Source of the DNA: Streptomyces sp. NBC_01446
GTDB taxonomy: Bacteria > Actinomycetota > Actinomycetes > Streptomycetales > Streptomycetaceae
DNA: 64,000 nt
Direction: 5' to 3'
Assembly: GCF_026340095.1 (NCBI RefSeq)
Contig: NZ_JAPEPO010000001.1
Span: 1,240,001-1,304,000 of the forward strand
How positions within the stretch are numbered: the stretch's first letter is position 1; every line of letters starts with the position of its first letter. This document shows positions 8,791 through 17,240 of the stretch, piece by piece. Under the pieces are notes generated by a model, which had not been told where the DNA came from, did not search any database, and saw only the letters and a program-made list of their open reading frames with translations. A program made the translations under genes and the position numbers.

Positions 8791-10133
8791 CACACGTCGA
8801 TCCTGACGCCGATCCCGACGCCGGGCTGCTCTCCCCCGGCCGGGCGGGCTCCCCCGCCGAGTCGGCCACCTCGGACTCGGCGGTCCTGCGCGGCCTGCTC
8901 GACGCGGAAGCCGGGCTCACCCGGGCGCAGGCCGCCCTGGGCCTGGCGCCCGCGGCCGCGGCGGACGCGGTGACGCGGGCCGCCGCGGACGAGGGGCGCT
9001 TCGACGCCCGTGACCTCGCGCTGCGCGCCCGCTCCGGGGGGAACCCGGTGATCCCGCTGGTCGCCGACCTGACGGCCGCGGTGGCCGGGGAGCACGCCCC
9101 GTACGTCCACCGGGGCGCCACCAGCCAGGACATCCTGGACACGGCGCTCATGCTGGTCGCGGCCCGGACGCTGGACGGGCTGCTCGGCGACCTGGCGCGC
9201 ACGGAGAGTGCGCTCGGGCGGCTCGCCGCCGCGCACCGGGACACCGTCATGCCGGGCCGTACGCTCACGCAGCACGCCGTGCCGACGACGTTCGGCCTGA
9301 AGGCGGCGGGCTGGCGCTCCCTCGTCCTCGACGCACGCGACCGGCTGCGCGCCGTACGGGCCTCACTTCCTGTCCAACTGGGCGGCGCGGCGGGCACGTT
9401 GGCGGCCTTCGGCGTGTTCGGTGCCACGCACGCCGGTGAGCTGACCGAGGCGTACGGGGCCGAACTCGGCCTGGTCGCACCCGTGTTGCCCTGGCACACC
9501 CTGCGCACCCCGGTCGCCGACCTCGCGGGCGCGCTCGCGTTCACGGCCGGCGCACTCGGCAAGCCGGCGGCGGACGTGCTCACCCTGTCCCGTACCGAGA
9601 TCGGCGAGCTGGGCGAGGGTGCTGGCGGCGGCTCCTCCGCGATGCCGCACAAGGCGAACCCCGTCAGGGCCACGCTCGTCGCGGCGGCCGCCCGCCGCGC
9701 CCCCGCGCTCGCCGCGACGCTGTACGCCTCGATGGCGGCCGAGGACGAGCGCCCGGCCGGCGCCTGGCACGCGGAGTGGGAGCCGTTGCGCGACCTCCTG
9801 CGGCTCGTGGGCGGCGCGGCACGCGACGCGGCCGAGCTCGCCGAAGGGCTTCAGGTCCACGCGGACGTGATGCGTGAACACCTTTTCGCCACCCGTGGGT
9901 TGATCGTCTCGGAGCGCCTGGCCGCCGAGCTCGCGCCCCTCCTCGGGCGTGCCCGCGCGAAGGCCCTGCTCACCGAGGCGGCGCGGCGCACCCGCGCCGA
10001 GGGCAGGACGCTGGCCGGGATCCTGGCCGACGAGCCCGACCTCAAGGGCGTCGACCTGGCCGACCTCACCGACCCCATCCGTTACACCGGCTCCGCCGGA
10101 GCCCTCACCGACCGCGCTCTGGAGCGACGTTGA
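8787..10133 (+). CDS. pcaB: 3-carboxy-cis,cis-muconate cycloisomerase
   Basis: Lactonises 3-carboxymuconate to 4-carboxymuconolactone. The 448-residue protein belongs to the fumarase/aspartase superfamily; the signature loop GGSSAMPHKANPVR is at residues 281-294 and the upstream YVHRGATSQDILDTAL segment carries the TS-Q-D active-site motif. The start is GTG at 8787 (VTHVDPD), overlapping the pcaG stop; the longer open frame runs antisense to normal codon use and is not real. The extended N terminus (about 30 residues rich in Asp, Pro and Ser) precedes the SAVLRGLLDAEAGLTRAQ helix that begins the fold. It ends within the TTG start of pcaL. Confidence 0.94.
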   Translation: MTHVDPDADPDAGLLSPGRAGSPAESATSDSAVLRGLLDAEAGLTRAQAALGLAPAAAADAVTRAAADEGRFDARDLALRARSGGNPVIPLVADLTAAVAGEHAPYVHRGATSQDILDTALMLVAARTLDGLLGDLARTESALGRLAAAHRDTVMPGRTLTQHAVPTTFGLKAAGWRSLVLDARDRLRAVRASLPVQLGGAAGTLAAFGVFGATHAGELTEAYGAELGLVAPVLPWHTLRTPVADLAGALAFTAGALGKPAADVLTLSRTEIGELGEGAGGGSSAMPHKANPVRATLVAAAARRAPALAATLYASMAAEDERPAGAWHAEWEPLRDLLRLVGGAARDAAELAEGLQVHADVMREHLFATRGLIVSERLAAELAPLLGRARAKALLTEAARRTRAEGRTLAGILADEPDLKGVDLADLTDPIRYTGSAGALTDRALERR

Positions 10134-11293
10134 GCACTGCATCCCCCGACCACGTCACGCACGGCGAGCTGCTGCATCACCGCGCCGAAGGTCCCGCCAC
10201 CGCGCCCCCGCTCCTCCTGGGCCCCTCGCTCGGCACCTCGACCGCGTTGTGGGACGCCGTCGCCCCCGAACTGTCCGTCACCCACCGGGTGGTGCGCTGG
10301 GACCTGCCGGGGCACGGCAAGTCCCCGGCCGCGCTGATCGGCCCCGGCGCGACCGTCGCCGAGCTGGCCGGTCTCGTCCTGGACCTCGCCGACTCCCTCG
10401 GCATCGAGCGCTTCGCGTACGCGGGGGTGTCGCTCGGCGGCGCGGTGGGCCTGTACCTCGCGGTCCACCACCCGGACCGGGTCACGAGCCTCGCGGTGAT
10501 CTGCTCGTCGGCGCACTTCGGCGGCTCGAAGCCCTGGGAGGAGCGGGCCGCGCTGGTACGCCGCGAGGGGCTCGGCCCGGTCGCCGAGACCGCCGACCGG
10601 CGCTGGTTCACCCCCGGGTTCACCGTGCCGGCCCTCGTCGAGGACCACCGCACCGCCGACTCCGAGGCGTACGCGGCCTGTTGCGACGCGCTCGCCGCGT
10701 TCGACATCCGCGAGGACCTCTCCTTGATCACGGCTCCCACGCTGCTGATCGCGGGCCGCGAGGACCCGGCGACGCCGCCCGCGCATCTGCGGGAGATCGC
10801 CGACGCGGTGCCCGGCTCGTCGCTCCTCGAGATCGCGGGCGCCTCGCACCTGGCCCCCGCCCAGTGCCCCGAACCCGTGATCACGGCGCTGCGCGCCCAG
10901 CTCGGCGGGGGCGCCAAACGCGGGATGGAGGTGCGCAGGCAGGTGCTCGGCGACGCACACGTCGACCGCGCCCAGGCCCGGCAGAGCCCCTTCACGGCCC
11001 GCTTCCAGGACTTCATCTCGCGCTACGCGTGGGGCGAGATCTGGACCGACCCGACGCTGGCGCGCCGCGAACGCTCCATGATCACGATGACCGCGCTGGT
11101 GGCCCACGGCCACTACGACGAGCTGGCGATGCACGTGCGCGCCGCGCTGCGCAACGGCCTGACACCCGACGAGATCGGCGCCGTACTGCTGCAGACCGCG
11201 GTGTACTGCGGTGTCCCCGCGGCCAATTCGGCGTTCGCGGTGGCTCAGCGGGTCCTCGCCGAGGAGACCGGAGAGGACCCGGCCGCGGGCTGA
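10130..11293 (+). CDS. pcaL: fused 3-oxoadipate enol-lactonase / 4-carboxymuconolactone decarboxylase
   Basis: A two-domain 387-residue enzyme, the fusion called PcaL in actinobacteria. Residues about 1-260 are an alpha/beta hydrolase (PcaD): nucleophile Ser101 in GVSLGG, LLIAGREDPATPP with the acid, and ASHLAPAQCP with the histidine. Residues about 263-385 are carboxymuconolactone decarboxylase (PcaC): GMEVRRQVLGDAHVDRA, RYAWGEIWTDPTLARRERSMITMTAL and YCGVPAANSAFAVAQRVL. It therefore performs two consecutive steps from 4-carboxymuconolactone to beta-ketoadipate. The start is TTG at 10130 inside the pcaB stop region. It ends the seven-gene operon and converges on the STAND ATPase gene only 17 bp away. 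Confidence 0.94.
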   Translation: MSTASPDHVTHGELLHHRAEGPATAPPLLLGPSLGTSTALWDAVAPELSVTHRVVRWDLPGHGKSPAALIGPGATVAELAGLVLDLADSLGIERFAYAGVSLGGAVGLYLAVHHPDRVTSLAVICSSAHFGGSKPWEERAALVRREGLGPVAETADRRWFTPGFTVPALVEDHRTADSEAYAACCDALAAFDIREDLSLITAPTLLIAGREDPATPPAHLREIADAVPGSSLLEIAGASHLAPAQCPEPVITALRAQLGGGAKRGMEVRRQVLGDAHVDRAQARQSPFTARFQDFISRYAWGEIWTDPTLARRERSMITMTALVAHGHYDELAMHVRAALRNGLTPDEIGAVLLQTAVYCGVPAANSAFAVAQRVLAEETGEDPAAG

Positions 11294-11310
11294 ACCCCGC
11301 GCGCCGACGG

Positions 11311-13983
11311 TCAGCGCAGGCCGCGTCCCGTGTCGAGTACCTCGCGGGCGCGGGCGGCCAGACCGTCGGCGCCGCACGACTTGGCCAGGGTGAGGCCGCG
11401 GGTGAGTTCCGCGACCGAGCGGGCCGCGATGCCGTACTCGACGCGGGCCGCCGCGTGTTCGTACGCGCAGGGTGACGCTTCGAGGTACGTGACCGACTTG
11501 GCGTACAGGGTGAGGGAGCGCTGACCGGTCTCCAGCGCCGCCTCGCAGCGCAGGGCCTCCCCGATCGCCGTGTCCGTCCCGAAGCGCTCGGCCTGGAGCC
11601 GGGCGTCGGCGGCGAGTTCCCTGGCGCGCTCGGGGTCCTCGGTGGCGAGCGCGCGGGCCAGGTCGCAGGCCCAGGGCGCCATGATCGTGTTGTGTCCGCC
11701 GCGGGTGGTGGCCGCCTTGGCCGCCGCCTCCAGCTCGCTGACGCCCTTCTCCGTGCGGCCCGCGGCGATCAGCAGGCGGCCGCGGACGGAGTGCGCGTCG
11801 GGCAGGACGATCGTGGAGGGGTAGGGCGGGCGGAAGGAGTAGCGTTCCGCGATCTCCATGGCCTCGCCGATGCGCCCGCGGGCCACGAGTGTGTCGATGA
11901 GCATGCACGCGGCGTCCCAGTGCATGGGCAGGCCGCGGCCGACGCGGTCGGCCAGGCGCAGGCTCTCACGCAGGACGGCCTCGGCGTCGGTGAGGCGGCC
12001 ACGCCTGCGGTGGACGTAGCCGACGAAGGCGTGCGCGAGCGCCAGATGGCCGCCGCTCCAGCCGGCGGTCTCGTAGGCGCGTACGGCCTCGGTGAACAGG
12101 CTCTCCGCGCGGTCGAGCCGGTCGGAGAAGAGATACGCGCTGCCGAGCATCGCGAGGAGTTCGAAGCCCCACTCGGGGTCGGTCCAGCCGAGGCCCGGCG
12201 CGAGGCGTTCGTTGACGAGGGAGCGGTCGCAGAGTTCGACCACCACCTCCGCGTTCTCGCCGCGCGTCATCGCGTCGAAGGCGCGCAGGACGAGCAGGAC
12301 CCGCTCGGGGTTGTCCCGGCCGGTGAGGGAGCCCGCCAGCGCGGCGAGGCTGCGGGAGCGCCCCGGGGAGTCCTCCTCGCCGGCGTGGATGCCCTCCCAC
12401 ATGTAGCGCATGGCCTGGAGCCGGAGGCGGGCCGGACCCGGGTCGAGCCGCGCGGCCTCGGCGTCGATCGCGCGCAGCGCCTCTTCCAGCTGGTTGTTGT
12501 GGACGAGGGCCTGGGACAGCCGGCACACGGCGTCCACGCGCGCGTCCCCGTCGAGCCCCGGGTTGGTGTCGAGGGCCTGGCGCAGGTAGCCGATGGTGAC
12601 GGCGGGCGAGGTGAGGAGGGTGGCGCAGCCCAGCTCATAGAGGAGTTCGGACCGTACGTCGGGCAGCGGCGGCTCCTGGAGGGCGCGCTCCAGACAGCGG
12701 CGGGCGGCCTCCGGGGCGCCGACCGCGAGGTGTTCACCGGCCGCCGTGCGCAGCTGCTCGACGAGTTCGGGGTCGTCGTCCGGGTGAACCTGGAGCAGAT
12801 GCCTGGAGGCTGCCGCGGCGCCGTGGCCCGAGGCCGTGACGGCCCAGGCGGCCTGCCCGTGCATGGCGGTGCGGGTGGCCGCCGGGATGGAGCGGTACAC
12901 GGCGCTCGCGATCAGCGGGTGCACGAACTCCAGCCTCACGGAGCCGTCTTCGTACGTCGCGTCGGTGAGGATGCGGGCGGCGCGCAGCCGCACGGCGCAG
13001 CGGCCGGCCTCGCCCGGCGTCATCCCGGCGAGTCGCGCCGCGAGGTCGTGGGCGATCCGGGTGCCGAGGATGGCGGCGGCCCAGGCGAAGCGCGTCGCGT
13101 CGGTGCCGAGGCCTTCGAGGCGGTCGACGAGGCCGCGGCCGCGCGCCGACTTGTTCAGGGCGCGCAGCTCGCCGGCCGAGCCCTCCGCGGGTTCGAGTTC
13201 GCTGTCCTGGACCTTGGCCAGGAGCTCGACCGTCTCGTACGGGTTGCCGCCGGTGACGGCCCACACCTCGCGGCAGAAGGGGGCGTCGGCGTGCTCGCCG
13301 AGGGTGGCGCGGGTGAGTCCGGCGGTGGCGTCGGGGGTGAGGGCGTACAGCGTGGTGCGGGGCCGGGCGGCGGCGCCGACGGCTTCGAGGTGTCCGGTGG
13401 AGGCGGCGGTCGCCTCGCCGTCGCGGTGGGCGACGACCACGAGGACGGGGAGGTCGTCGAGGCGTTCGGCGAACGCGGAGAGCCAGTGGAGGGTCTCCTC
13501 GTCGGCCCATTGCGCGTCGTCGACGAGCAGGACGAGCGGCCAGTGCAGCCGGGCGAGCCGGGACACGGCCGCGACGAGTCCGTCGCGCACACCCTGCGGG
13601 TCGGCCTGGCGGCCGCCCGGTTCGGCTATGCCGAGGGCGGGGCCGGCGATCTCGTACCAGTCGCCGAAGTACTCGCGGGCCTCCTCCTGCGAGAGCGCGA
13701 GGAGGGCGGGCTGCAACAACTGGCGTACGACGTTGAAGGGGACGGAGGTGACGGTCTCACCACCGCGGGCCGACCAGACCGTGGCCCGTCCCGCCGCGAT
13801 GCGGCGCACCTCTTCGAGGAGGGCGGTCTTGCCGATGCCCGCTTCGCCCCTGAACACGACGAGGCTGCCCGACGACGCCGCGTCCCCGCAGAGTTCGCCG
13901 AGCGCCCGCTCGACGTCCGCGATCTCCTTGTCCCGCTCCCACAGGGCGGCCGAGGCGGCTCCTTCAGGCCGACTCTGCGTCAT
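11311..13983 (-). CDS. STAND/LAL-like AAA ATPase with TPR region
   Basis: An 890-residue signal-transduction ATPase. Walker A is GEAGIGKTALLEE at residues 46-58 and Walker B is LVLLVDDAQWADEETLHWLSAF around residue 150-170. This is the arrangement of the large ATP-binding LuxR (LAL, MalT-like) regulators. The C-terminal half is alpha-helical and alanine/arginine-rich, with tetratricopeptide-like segments (HLALAHAFVGYVHRRRGRLTDAEAVLRESLRLADRVGRG). A normal LAL regulator ends in a LuxR helix-turn-helix, but this protein stops at REVLDTGRGLR with no such domain, so how it acts is unclear. It is convergent with pcaL and divergent from the DUF2510 gene. A role in pca control is not supported by anything seen. 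Confidence 0.8.
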   Translation of the reverse strand: MTQSRPEGAASAALWERDKEIADVERALGELCGDAASSGSLVVFRGEAGIGKTALLEEVRRIAAGRATVWSARGGETVTSVPFNVVRQLLQPALLALSQEEAREYFGDWYEIAGPALGIAEPGGRQADPQGVRDGLVAAVSRLARLHWPLVLLVDDAQWADEETLHWLSAFAERLDDLPVLVVVAHRDGEATAASTGHLEAVGAAARPRTTLYALTPDATAGLTRATLGEHADAPFCREVWAVTGGNPYETVELLAKVQDSELEPAEGSAGELRALNKSARGRGLVDRLEGLGTDATRFAWAAAILGTRIAHDLAARLAGMTPGEAGRCAVRLRAARILTDATYEDGSVRLEFVHPLIASAVYRSIPAATRTAMHGQAAWAVTASGHGAAAASRHLLQVHPDDDPELVEQLRTAAGEHLAVGAPEAARRCLERALQEPPLPDVRSELLYELGCATLLTSPAVTIGYLRQALDTNPGLDGDARVDAVCRLSQALVHNNQLEEALRAIDAEAARLDPGPARLRLQAMRYMWEGIHAGEEDSPGRSRSLAALAGSLTGRDNPERVLLVLRAFDAMTRGENAEVVVELCDRSLVNERLAPGLGWTDPEWGFELLAMLGSAYLFSDRLDRAESLFTEAVRAYETAGWSGGHLALAHAFVGYVHRRRGRLTDAEAVLRESLRLADRVGRGLPMHWDAACMLIDTLVARGRIGEAMEIAERYSFRPPYPSTIVLPDAHSVRGRLLIAAGRTEKGVSELEAAAKAATTRGGHNTIMAPWACDLARALATEDPERARELAADARLQAERFGTDTAIGEALRCEAALETGQRSLTLYAKSVTYLEASPCAYEHAAARVEYGIAARSVAELTRGLTLAKSCGADGLAARAREVLDTGRGLR

Positions 13984-14157
13984 CCCGCATCCTCCCGAAG
14001 TCGCTCAATCGACGTACAGATGTCGAGAGTAGCCGGAGCCGGGGGGTTGCGGGTGGGGGTCTGCGCAGGTCTTCGCCGTAAGTGGGAGGGTGCCCGTCCG
14101 GAACCGGACCTGCCCCCTCTCATGCCTCTTTCACGCGCGCCTCATACTGTGGCGCCC

Positions 14158-15228
14158 ATGACCCAGGTGACTCCCCCCGGCTGGTACCCCGATCCCGGCC
14201 AGAAGCCCGAAGGCCCCCGCACCGAACGCTGGTGGGACGGCAGCGTGTGGACGGAGCAGACCCGTGCCGCCGGGACCGGCGCCGCGCCGGGCCCGCCCGC
14301 GTACGCGCCGGCAGCTCCCGACGCGCATCCGCAGGCGTACGGCTATCCTCAGACCTCGCAGTATCCGGGGCAGTTCGGCCACCCCGGATACCCGGGCTAC
14401 CCCGCGTACCCGGAGCCGAAGCCGAGGCGCGGCCTCAAGATAGCCATCGCCGCCGGTGTCGCCGTGGTGGTGCTCGGCGGCATCGTCGGCGGGGTGTACG
14501 CGCTGACCTCCGGTGACGGCGACGGGAAGGGCGACCGGGCCGACTCGTCGTCAAGTCCCTCTGCTTCTCCGGGACTTCCCCAGGCGCCGGGTGACGGCCC
14601 TGGCGGGAGCGGGGGCAGTGGTGACACCGGCGGCTCCGGCGGTTCCGGTGGGGAGAGCGGCGCTCCGCAGGCGCCGGGTCCGGGCGGCGGTTTCGCCGCC
14701 GACCTCGTCAACGGGGTGTCGATGCCCGTGCTCGACGGCTGGACCGGCGGCACGACGAAGGGCGGCAACGCGGGGGTGACGACCGGCCCGTACGCCTGCC
14801 CCGGCGACACGAAGCAGCAGTGTGTGCGCGGCGGCGCGTTCTCGGCGTCGGCCGAGGCGCTGAAGCTGAAGGCGACGGGCGCGGAGGCCGCGGCCAAGGA
14901 GGACATCTCCAAGAACGCGCAGGCGTCGTACGGCGGCGCGATCTACGGAAAGATCACCTCGCACAAGGAACTGGCGTCCGAGGCCGTCACCGTGGCCGGC
15001 CAGAAGGGCTACCTGGTGCGCTGGCAGGTCGTCACGGCCAAGGGCGACGACGGCTACGTCGAGTCGCTGGTCTTCCCCGCGCCCGCCAACCCCAAGTCGC
15101 TCGTCGTCGTCCGCTTCGGCATCGACGTGAACGACAAGGCGCCGGACGTGACGTCGATGGACAAGATCACCAAGGGCATCAAGAAGTCCGCGATCGCCGA
15201 GGGCGGCGGCAACGGGCAGAACGTGTAG
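14158..15228 (+). CDS. DUF2510 single-pass membrane protein
   Basis: A 356-residue protein. It starts with a DUF2510 module (PPGWYPDPGQKPEGPRTERWWDGSVWTEQT, residues 5-33), a short tryptophan-rich unit common at the N terminus of actinobacterial membrane proteins. A Pro/Tyr/Gly-rich linker follows, then one transmembrane helix (GLKIAIAAGVAVVVLGGIVGGVYAL, about residues 92-116), a Ser/Gly/Pro low-complexity stretch and a conserved extracellular domain containing GVSMPVLDGWTGGTTKGGNAGVTTGPYACPG. The ATG at 14158 is the start; the very long frame upstream is a shadow of the ATPase gene. The function is unknown. The 174-bp divergent region upstream (13984-14157) should hold both promoters. Confidence 0.82.
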   Translation: MTQVTPPGWYPDPGQKPEGPRTERWWDGSVWTEQTRAAGTGAAPGPPAYAPAAPDAHPQAYGYPQTSQYPGQFGHPGYPGYPAYPEPKPRRGLKIAIAAGVAVVVLGGIVGGVYALTSGDGDGKGDRADSSSSPSASPGLPQAPGDGPGGSGGSGDTGGSGGSGGESGAPQAPGPGGGFAADLVNGVSMPVLDGWTGGTTKGGNAGVTTGPYACPGDTKQQCVRGGAFSASAEALKLKATGAEAAAKEDISKNAQASYGGAIYGKITSHKELASEAVTVAGQKGYLVRWQVVTAKGDDGYVESLVFPAPANPKSLVVVRFGIDVNDKAPDVTSMDKITKGIKKSAIAEGGGNGQNV

Positions 15229-15252
15229 GACCCCGCGGCAAGACGTGCGGGA

Positions 15253-15341
15253 CCCCCGTGAACCACGCGGGGGCGTCATCGGGGAGAAAGCCCAGGGGCC
15301 GGGCAGGTCCCCCTCCGCTCAAGGAGGGACCCGCCCGGCCC
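15253..15341 (+). terminator. Two hairpins after the DUF2510 gene
   Basis: CCCCCG (15253-15258) and CGGGGG (15268-15273) form a short stem just after the stop codon at 15228. A second, larger inverted repeat follows: the left arm begins GGGGCCGGGC at 15295 and the right arm GGAGGGACCCGCCCGGCC spans 15323-15340, with a two-base bulge in the left arm. Both are GC-rich without a T run, as is usual for Streptomyces terminators. Confidence 0.65.
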
Positions 15342-15382
15342 GGGGGTGCGCGCCGCGCCCGTCCCCACGGTGCGGCGCGGGC

Positions 15383-15418
15383 AGACCGCCGTCCGGTCAT
15401 CCCGACAGACGGCGGTCT
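15383..15418 (-). terminator. Hairpin after the tetR gene
   Basis: AGACCGCCGTC (15383-15393) and GACGGCGGTCT (15408-15418) are an 11-bp perfect inverted repeat around a 14-base loop. It lies immediately downstream of the TetR stop codon at 15424 on the minus strand and probably serves as its terminator, or as a shared one with the convergent DUF2510 gene. Confidence 0.7.
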
Positions 15419-15423
15419 CCCGT

Positions 15424-16044
15424 TCAGGTGGCTTCGCTCAGACCGAGTGCGGGCAGCACCACGGCGTCGACGAAGCGGGTGAGGTAGTCCGCGTCCGCGT
15501 ACCGGCCCTCGATGACCGGGCGGATGCGCTGCACCCCGAGCAGTTGGGCGGCCAGGAACTCGACGGCCGGATGGTCCGCGGCGATCTCGCCGCGCGCCAC
15601 GGCCCGGTCGATCATCTCCCCGAGCGCGGCCAGCTCCGGCTCGACCAGGGCCTCGCGCAGCGCCCCCTGGAGTTCCTCGTCGCTGAGGACCGCGTGGCCC
15701 AGGGCCTGGACCAGCTGAGTGTCACGTCCTGCCTGCTGCGCCGCCGCGCGGGCGGCCGAGCGCAGGTCCCCGGCGAGCGTACCCGTGTCGACACTGGCGA
15801 ACTTCACGCAGCGCCCCGCCCGCAGTGCGGCGGCCACGAGCTGCGGCTTCGTCTTCCACTGCCGGTAGAGCGTGGACTTGCTGCAGCACGCCTGGGCCGC
15901 GACGCCCTCCATCGTGAGCGCCTCGTAGCCGTTCTCCCGGAGCTGGTCGAGGACCGCGTCGTAGAACTCCCGCTCGCGCTCTGGAGTGATCTTGGAGCGG
16001 CGCGAAGTGGTCACTGATGTGCCTGCCTGCTCCTGGGATGTCAT
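15424..16044 (-). CDS. TetR-family transcriptional regulator
   Basis: A 206-residue repressor. The N-terminal TetR helix-turn-helix is clear: ITPEREREFYDAVLDQLRENGYEALTMEGVAAQACCSKSTLYRQWKTKPQLVAAAL (residues about 20-75). The C-terminal helical half resembles TetR_C_16-type domains (RDTQLVQALGHAVLSDEELQGALREALVEPELAALGEMIDRAVARGEI). It is divergent from the PAP2/EamA pair. The intergenic region contains a 20-bp perfect inverted repeat (16070-16123) that overlaps the expected promoters, so it very likely represses itself and its neighbours. The ligand is unknown. Confidence 0.88.
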   Translation of the reverse strand: MTSQEQAGTSVTTSRRSKITPEREREFYDAVLDQLRENGYEALTMEGVAAQACCSKSTLYRQWKTKPQLVAAALRAGRCVKFASVDTGTLAGDLRSAARAAAQQAGRDTQLVQALGHAVLSDEELQGALREALVEPELAALGEMIDRAVARGEIAADHPAVEFLAAQLLGVQRIRPVIEGRYADADYLTRFVDAVVLPALGLSEAT

Positions 16045-16069
16045 GGCTCTTCTCCTCGCGATCTTCGCT

Positions 16070-16123
16070 ATCGATACGCCAGTGTACCGGTACGCCAGCG
16101 TTTCGGTACACTGGCGTATCGAT
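16070..16123. promoter_or_regulatory. Long palindromic TetR operator
   Basis: The left arm ATCGATACGCCAGTGTACCG (16070-16089) is repeated exactly in inverted orientation at 16104-16123 (CGGTACACTGGCGTATCGAT), separated by 14 bases. The spacer starts with GTACGCCAGCG, so a third TACGCCAG half-site lies between the arms, and ACCGGT-type symmetry (GTACCGGTAC, 16084-16093) is centred on the left junction. It starts 26 bp upstream of the tetR ATG and ends about 70 bp before the PAP2 start. Cooperative binding of two TetR dimers is the likely reading; this is inference. Confidence 0.75.
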
Positions 16124-16193
16124 GAGCGCGGTTCACGCCGTGCTCACCTCCGCATCACCGCACCACCCAGTCGTCATGAAAAGGGGCCGGGGG

Positions 16194-17240
16194 ATGAATT
16201 CCCTTACCGAGCCTGCCGAACCGGAGCCGGACACAGCCGGCCGCGAGACGGACGCCGTCGGCCACCAGCCGGACGTCGTCGCCCGCCCGCCCCTGGTCCG
16301 GGAGCTCCTGCTGGTCGTCGGACTGTTCCTCGTCTACAAGTTCGGCAGGCAATTGGCCAATGGCCACACCGACGAGGCGTTCCACAACGCGCACCGCGTG
16401 TGGGACCTCGAACGCGCCGTCCACCTGCCGGGCGAGGGCGCTGTCCAGCACGTGCTGCTGCACAGCGAAGACCTCGTACACATCGCGAACACCTACTACG
16501 CGACGGTGCACTTCCCGGCGACGGCCGCCTTTCTGATCTGGCTGTATCTGCGCAGGCCACGGCACTACATATGGACGCGCCGGGCACTGGCCGCCCTCAC
16601 CGCCGCGGCCCTTGTGCTGCATCTCACCTTCCCGCTGGCGCCGCCCCGGATGCTGGCCGCGGCGCACCTCGTGGACACCGGGCAGGTGTACGGGCCGACC
16701 GTCTACGGCGCGACCCCGCAGACCGACTCGATGGCGAACCAGTTCGCCGCGATGCCGTCCCTCCACTTCGGCTGGGCCCTGATGGTCGCCGTCGGCCTCA
16801 TCGCCGCGACCCGCTCCCGGCTGCGCTGGCTGTGGCTGCTGCACCCGGCGCTCACCCTGTTCGTCGTCGTCGGCACGGCGAACCACTACTGGCTGGACAC
16901 GATCGTGGCGACGGCTCTGCTGGGCATCGTGCTCGCGGTGATCCGGCTGCCCGGCATCACACCGGCCGCGAAGCCCGGACAGTCCATCGGCCGGCGTCTG
17001 CTGCCCGCCCCGCGTTCCGCCGCCTCGCTCATGGCGACGGCGGAGACCATGGGCGCGGTACTGCCCGCCCCGTGGACCCCGGCGCACCAGCGCGGCGGAT
17101 CCCTCTCCGCGTCCGAAGTGCTCGCACGCATCCCGGTGTCGGTGGCCGCGGGCTCGGCGTCCGCCGTCGACGCTCCGGTCACGTCGGGAGCGGTGGGTCC
17201 GGGCCGCACGGTCCTCACGGCGACGGGAGCACACCGGTGA
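16194..17240 (+). CDS. PAP2-superfamily membrane phosphatase/phosphotransferase
   Basis: A 348-residue multi-pass membrane protein of the PAP2 superfamily, closest in pattern to the inositolphosphotransferase (AUR1-like) branch. The phosphatase motifs are MPSLHFGWAL (motif C2) and GTANHYWLDTIVATALL (motif C3, with catalytic histidine and aspartate). Several hydrophobic helices surround them (ELLLVVGLFLVYKF, ALAALTAAALVLHL). The N-terminal 40 residues and the C-terminal 90 are polar or low-complexity. The ATG at 16194 has the purine-rich stretch AAGGGGCCGGGGG in front. Its stop overlaps the GTG of the next gene, forming a two-gene operon probably repressed by the divergent TetR. Confidence 0.85.
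   Translation: MNSLTEPAEPEPDTAGRETDAVGHQPDVVARPPLVRELLLVVGLFLVYKFGRQLANGHTDEAFHNAHRVWDLERAVHLPGEGAVQHVLLHSEDLVHIANTYYATVHFPATAAFLIWLYLRRPRHYIWTRRALAALTAAALVLHLTFPLAPPRMLAAAHLVDTGQVYGPTVYGATPQTDSMANQFAAMPSLHFGWALMVAVGLIAATRSRLRWLWLLHPALTLFVVVGTANHYWLDTIVATALLGIVLAVIRLPGITPAAKPGQSIGRRLLPAPRSAASLMATAETMGAVLPAPWTPAHQRGGSLSASEVLARIPVSVAAGSASAVDAPVTSGAVGPGRTVLTATGAHR

Noticed and set aside
11692..15228. Open frame of 1178 codons on the plus strand
   Set aside because: Its first two-thirds are the mirror of the STAND ATPase, with valine/glycine-rich antisense composition. Only the part from 14158 is real.
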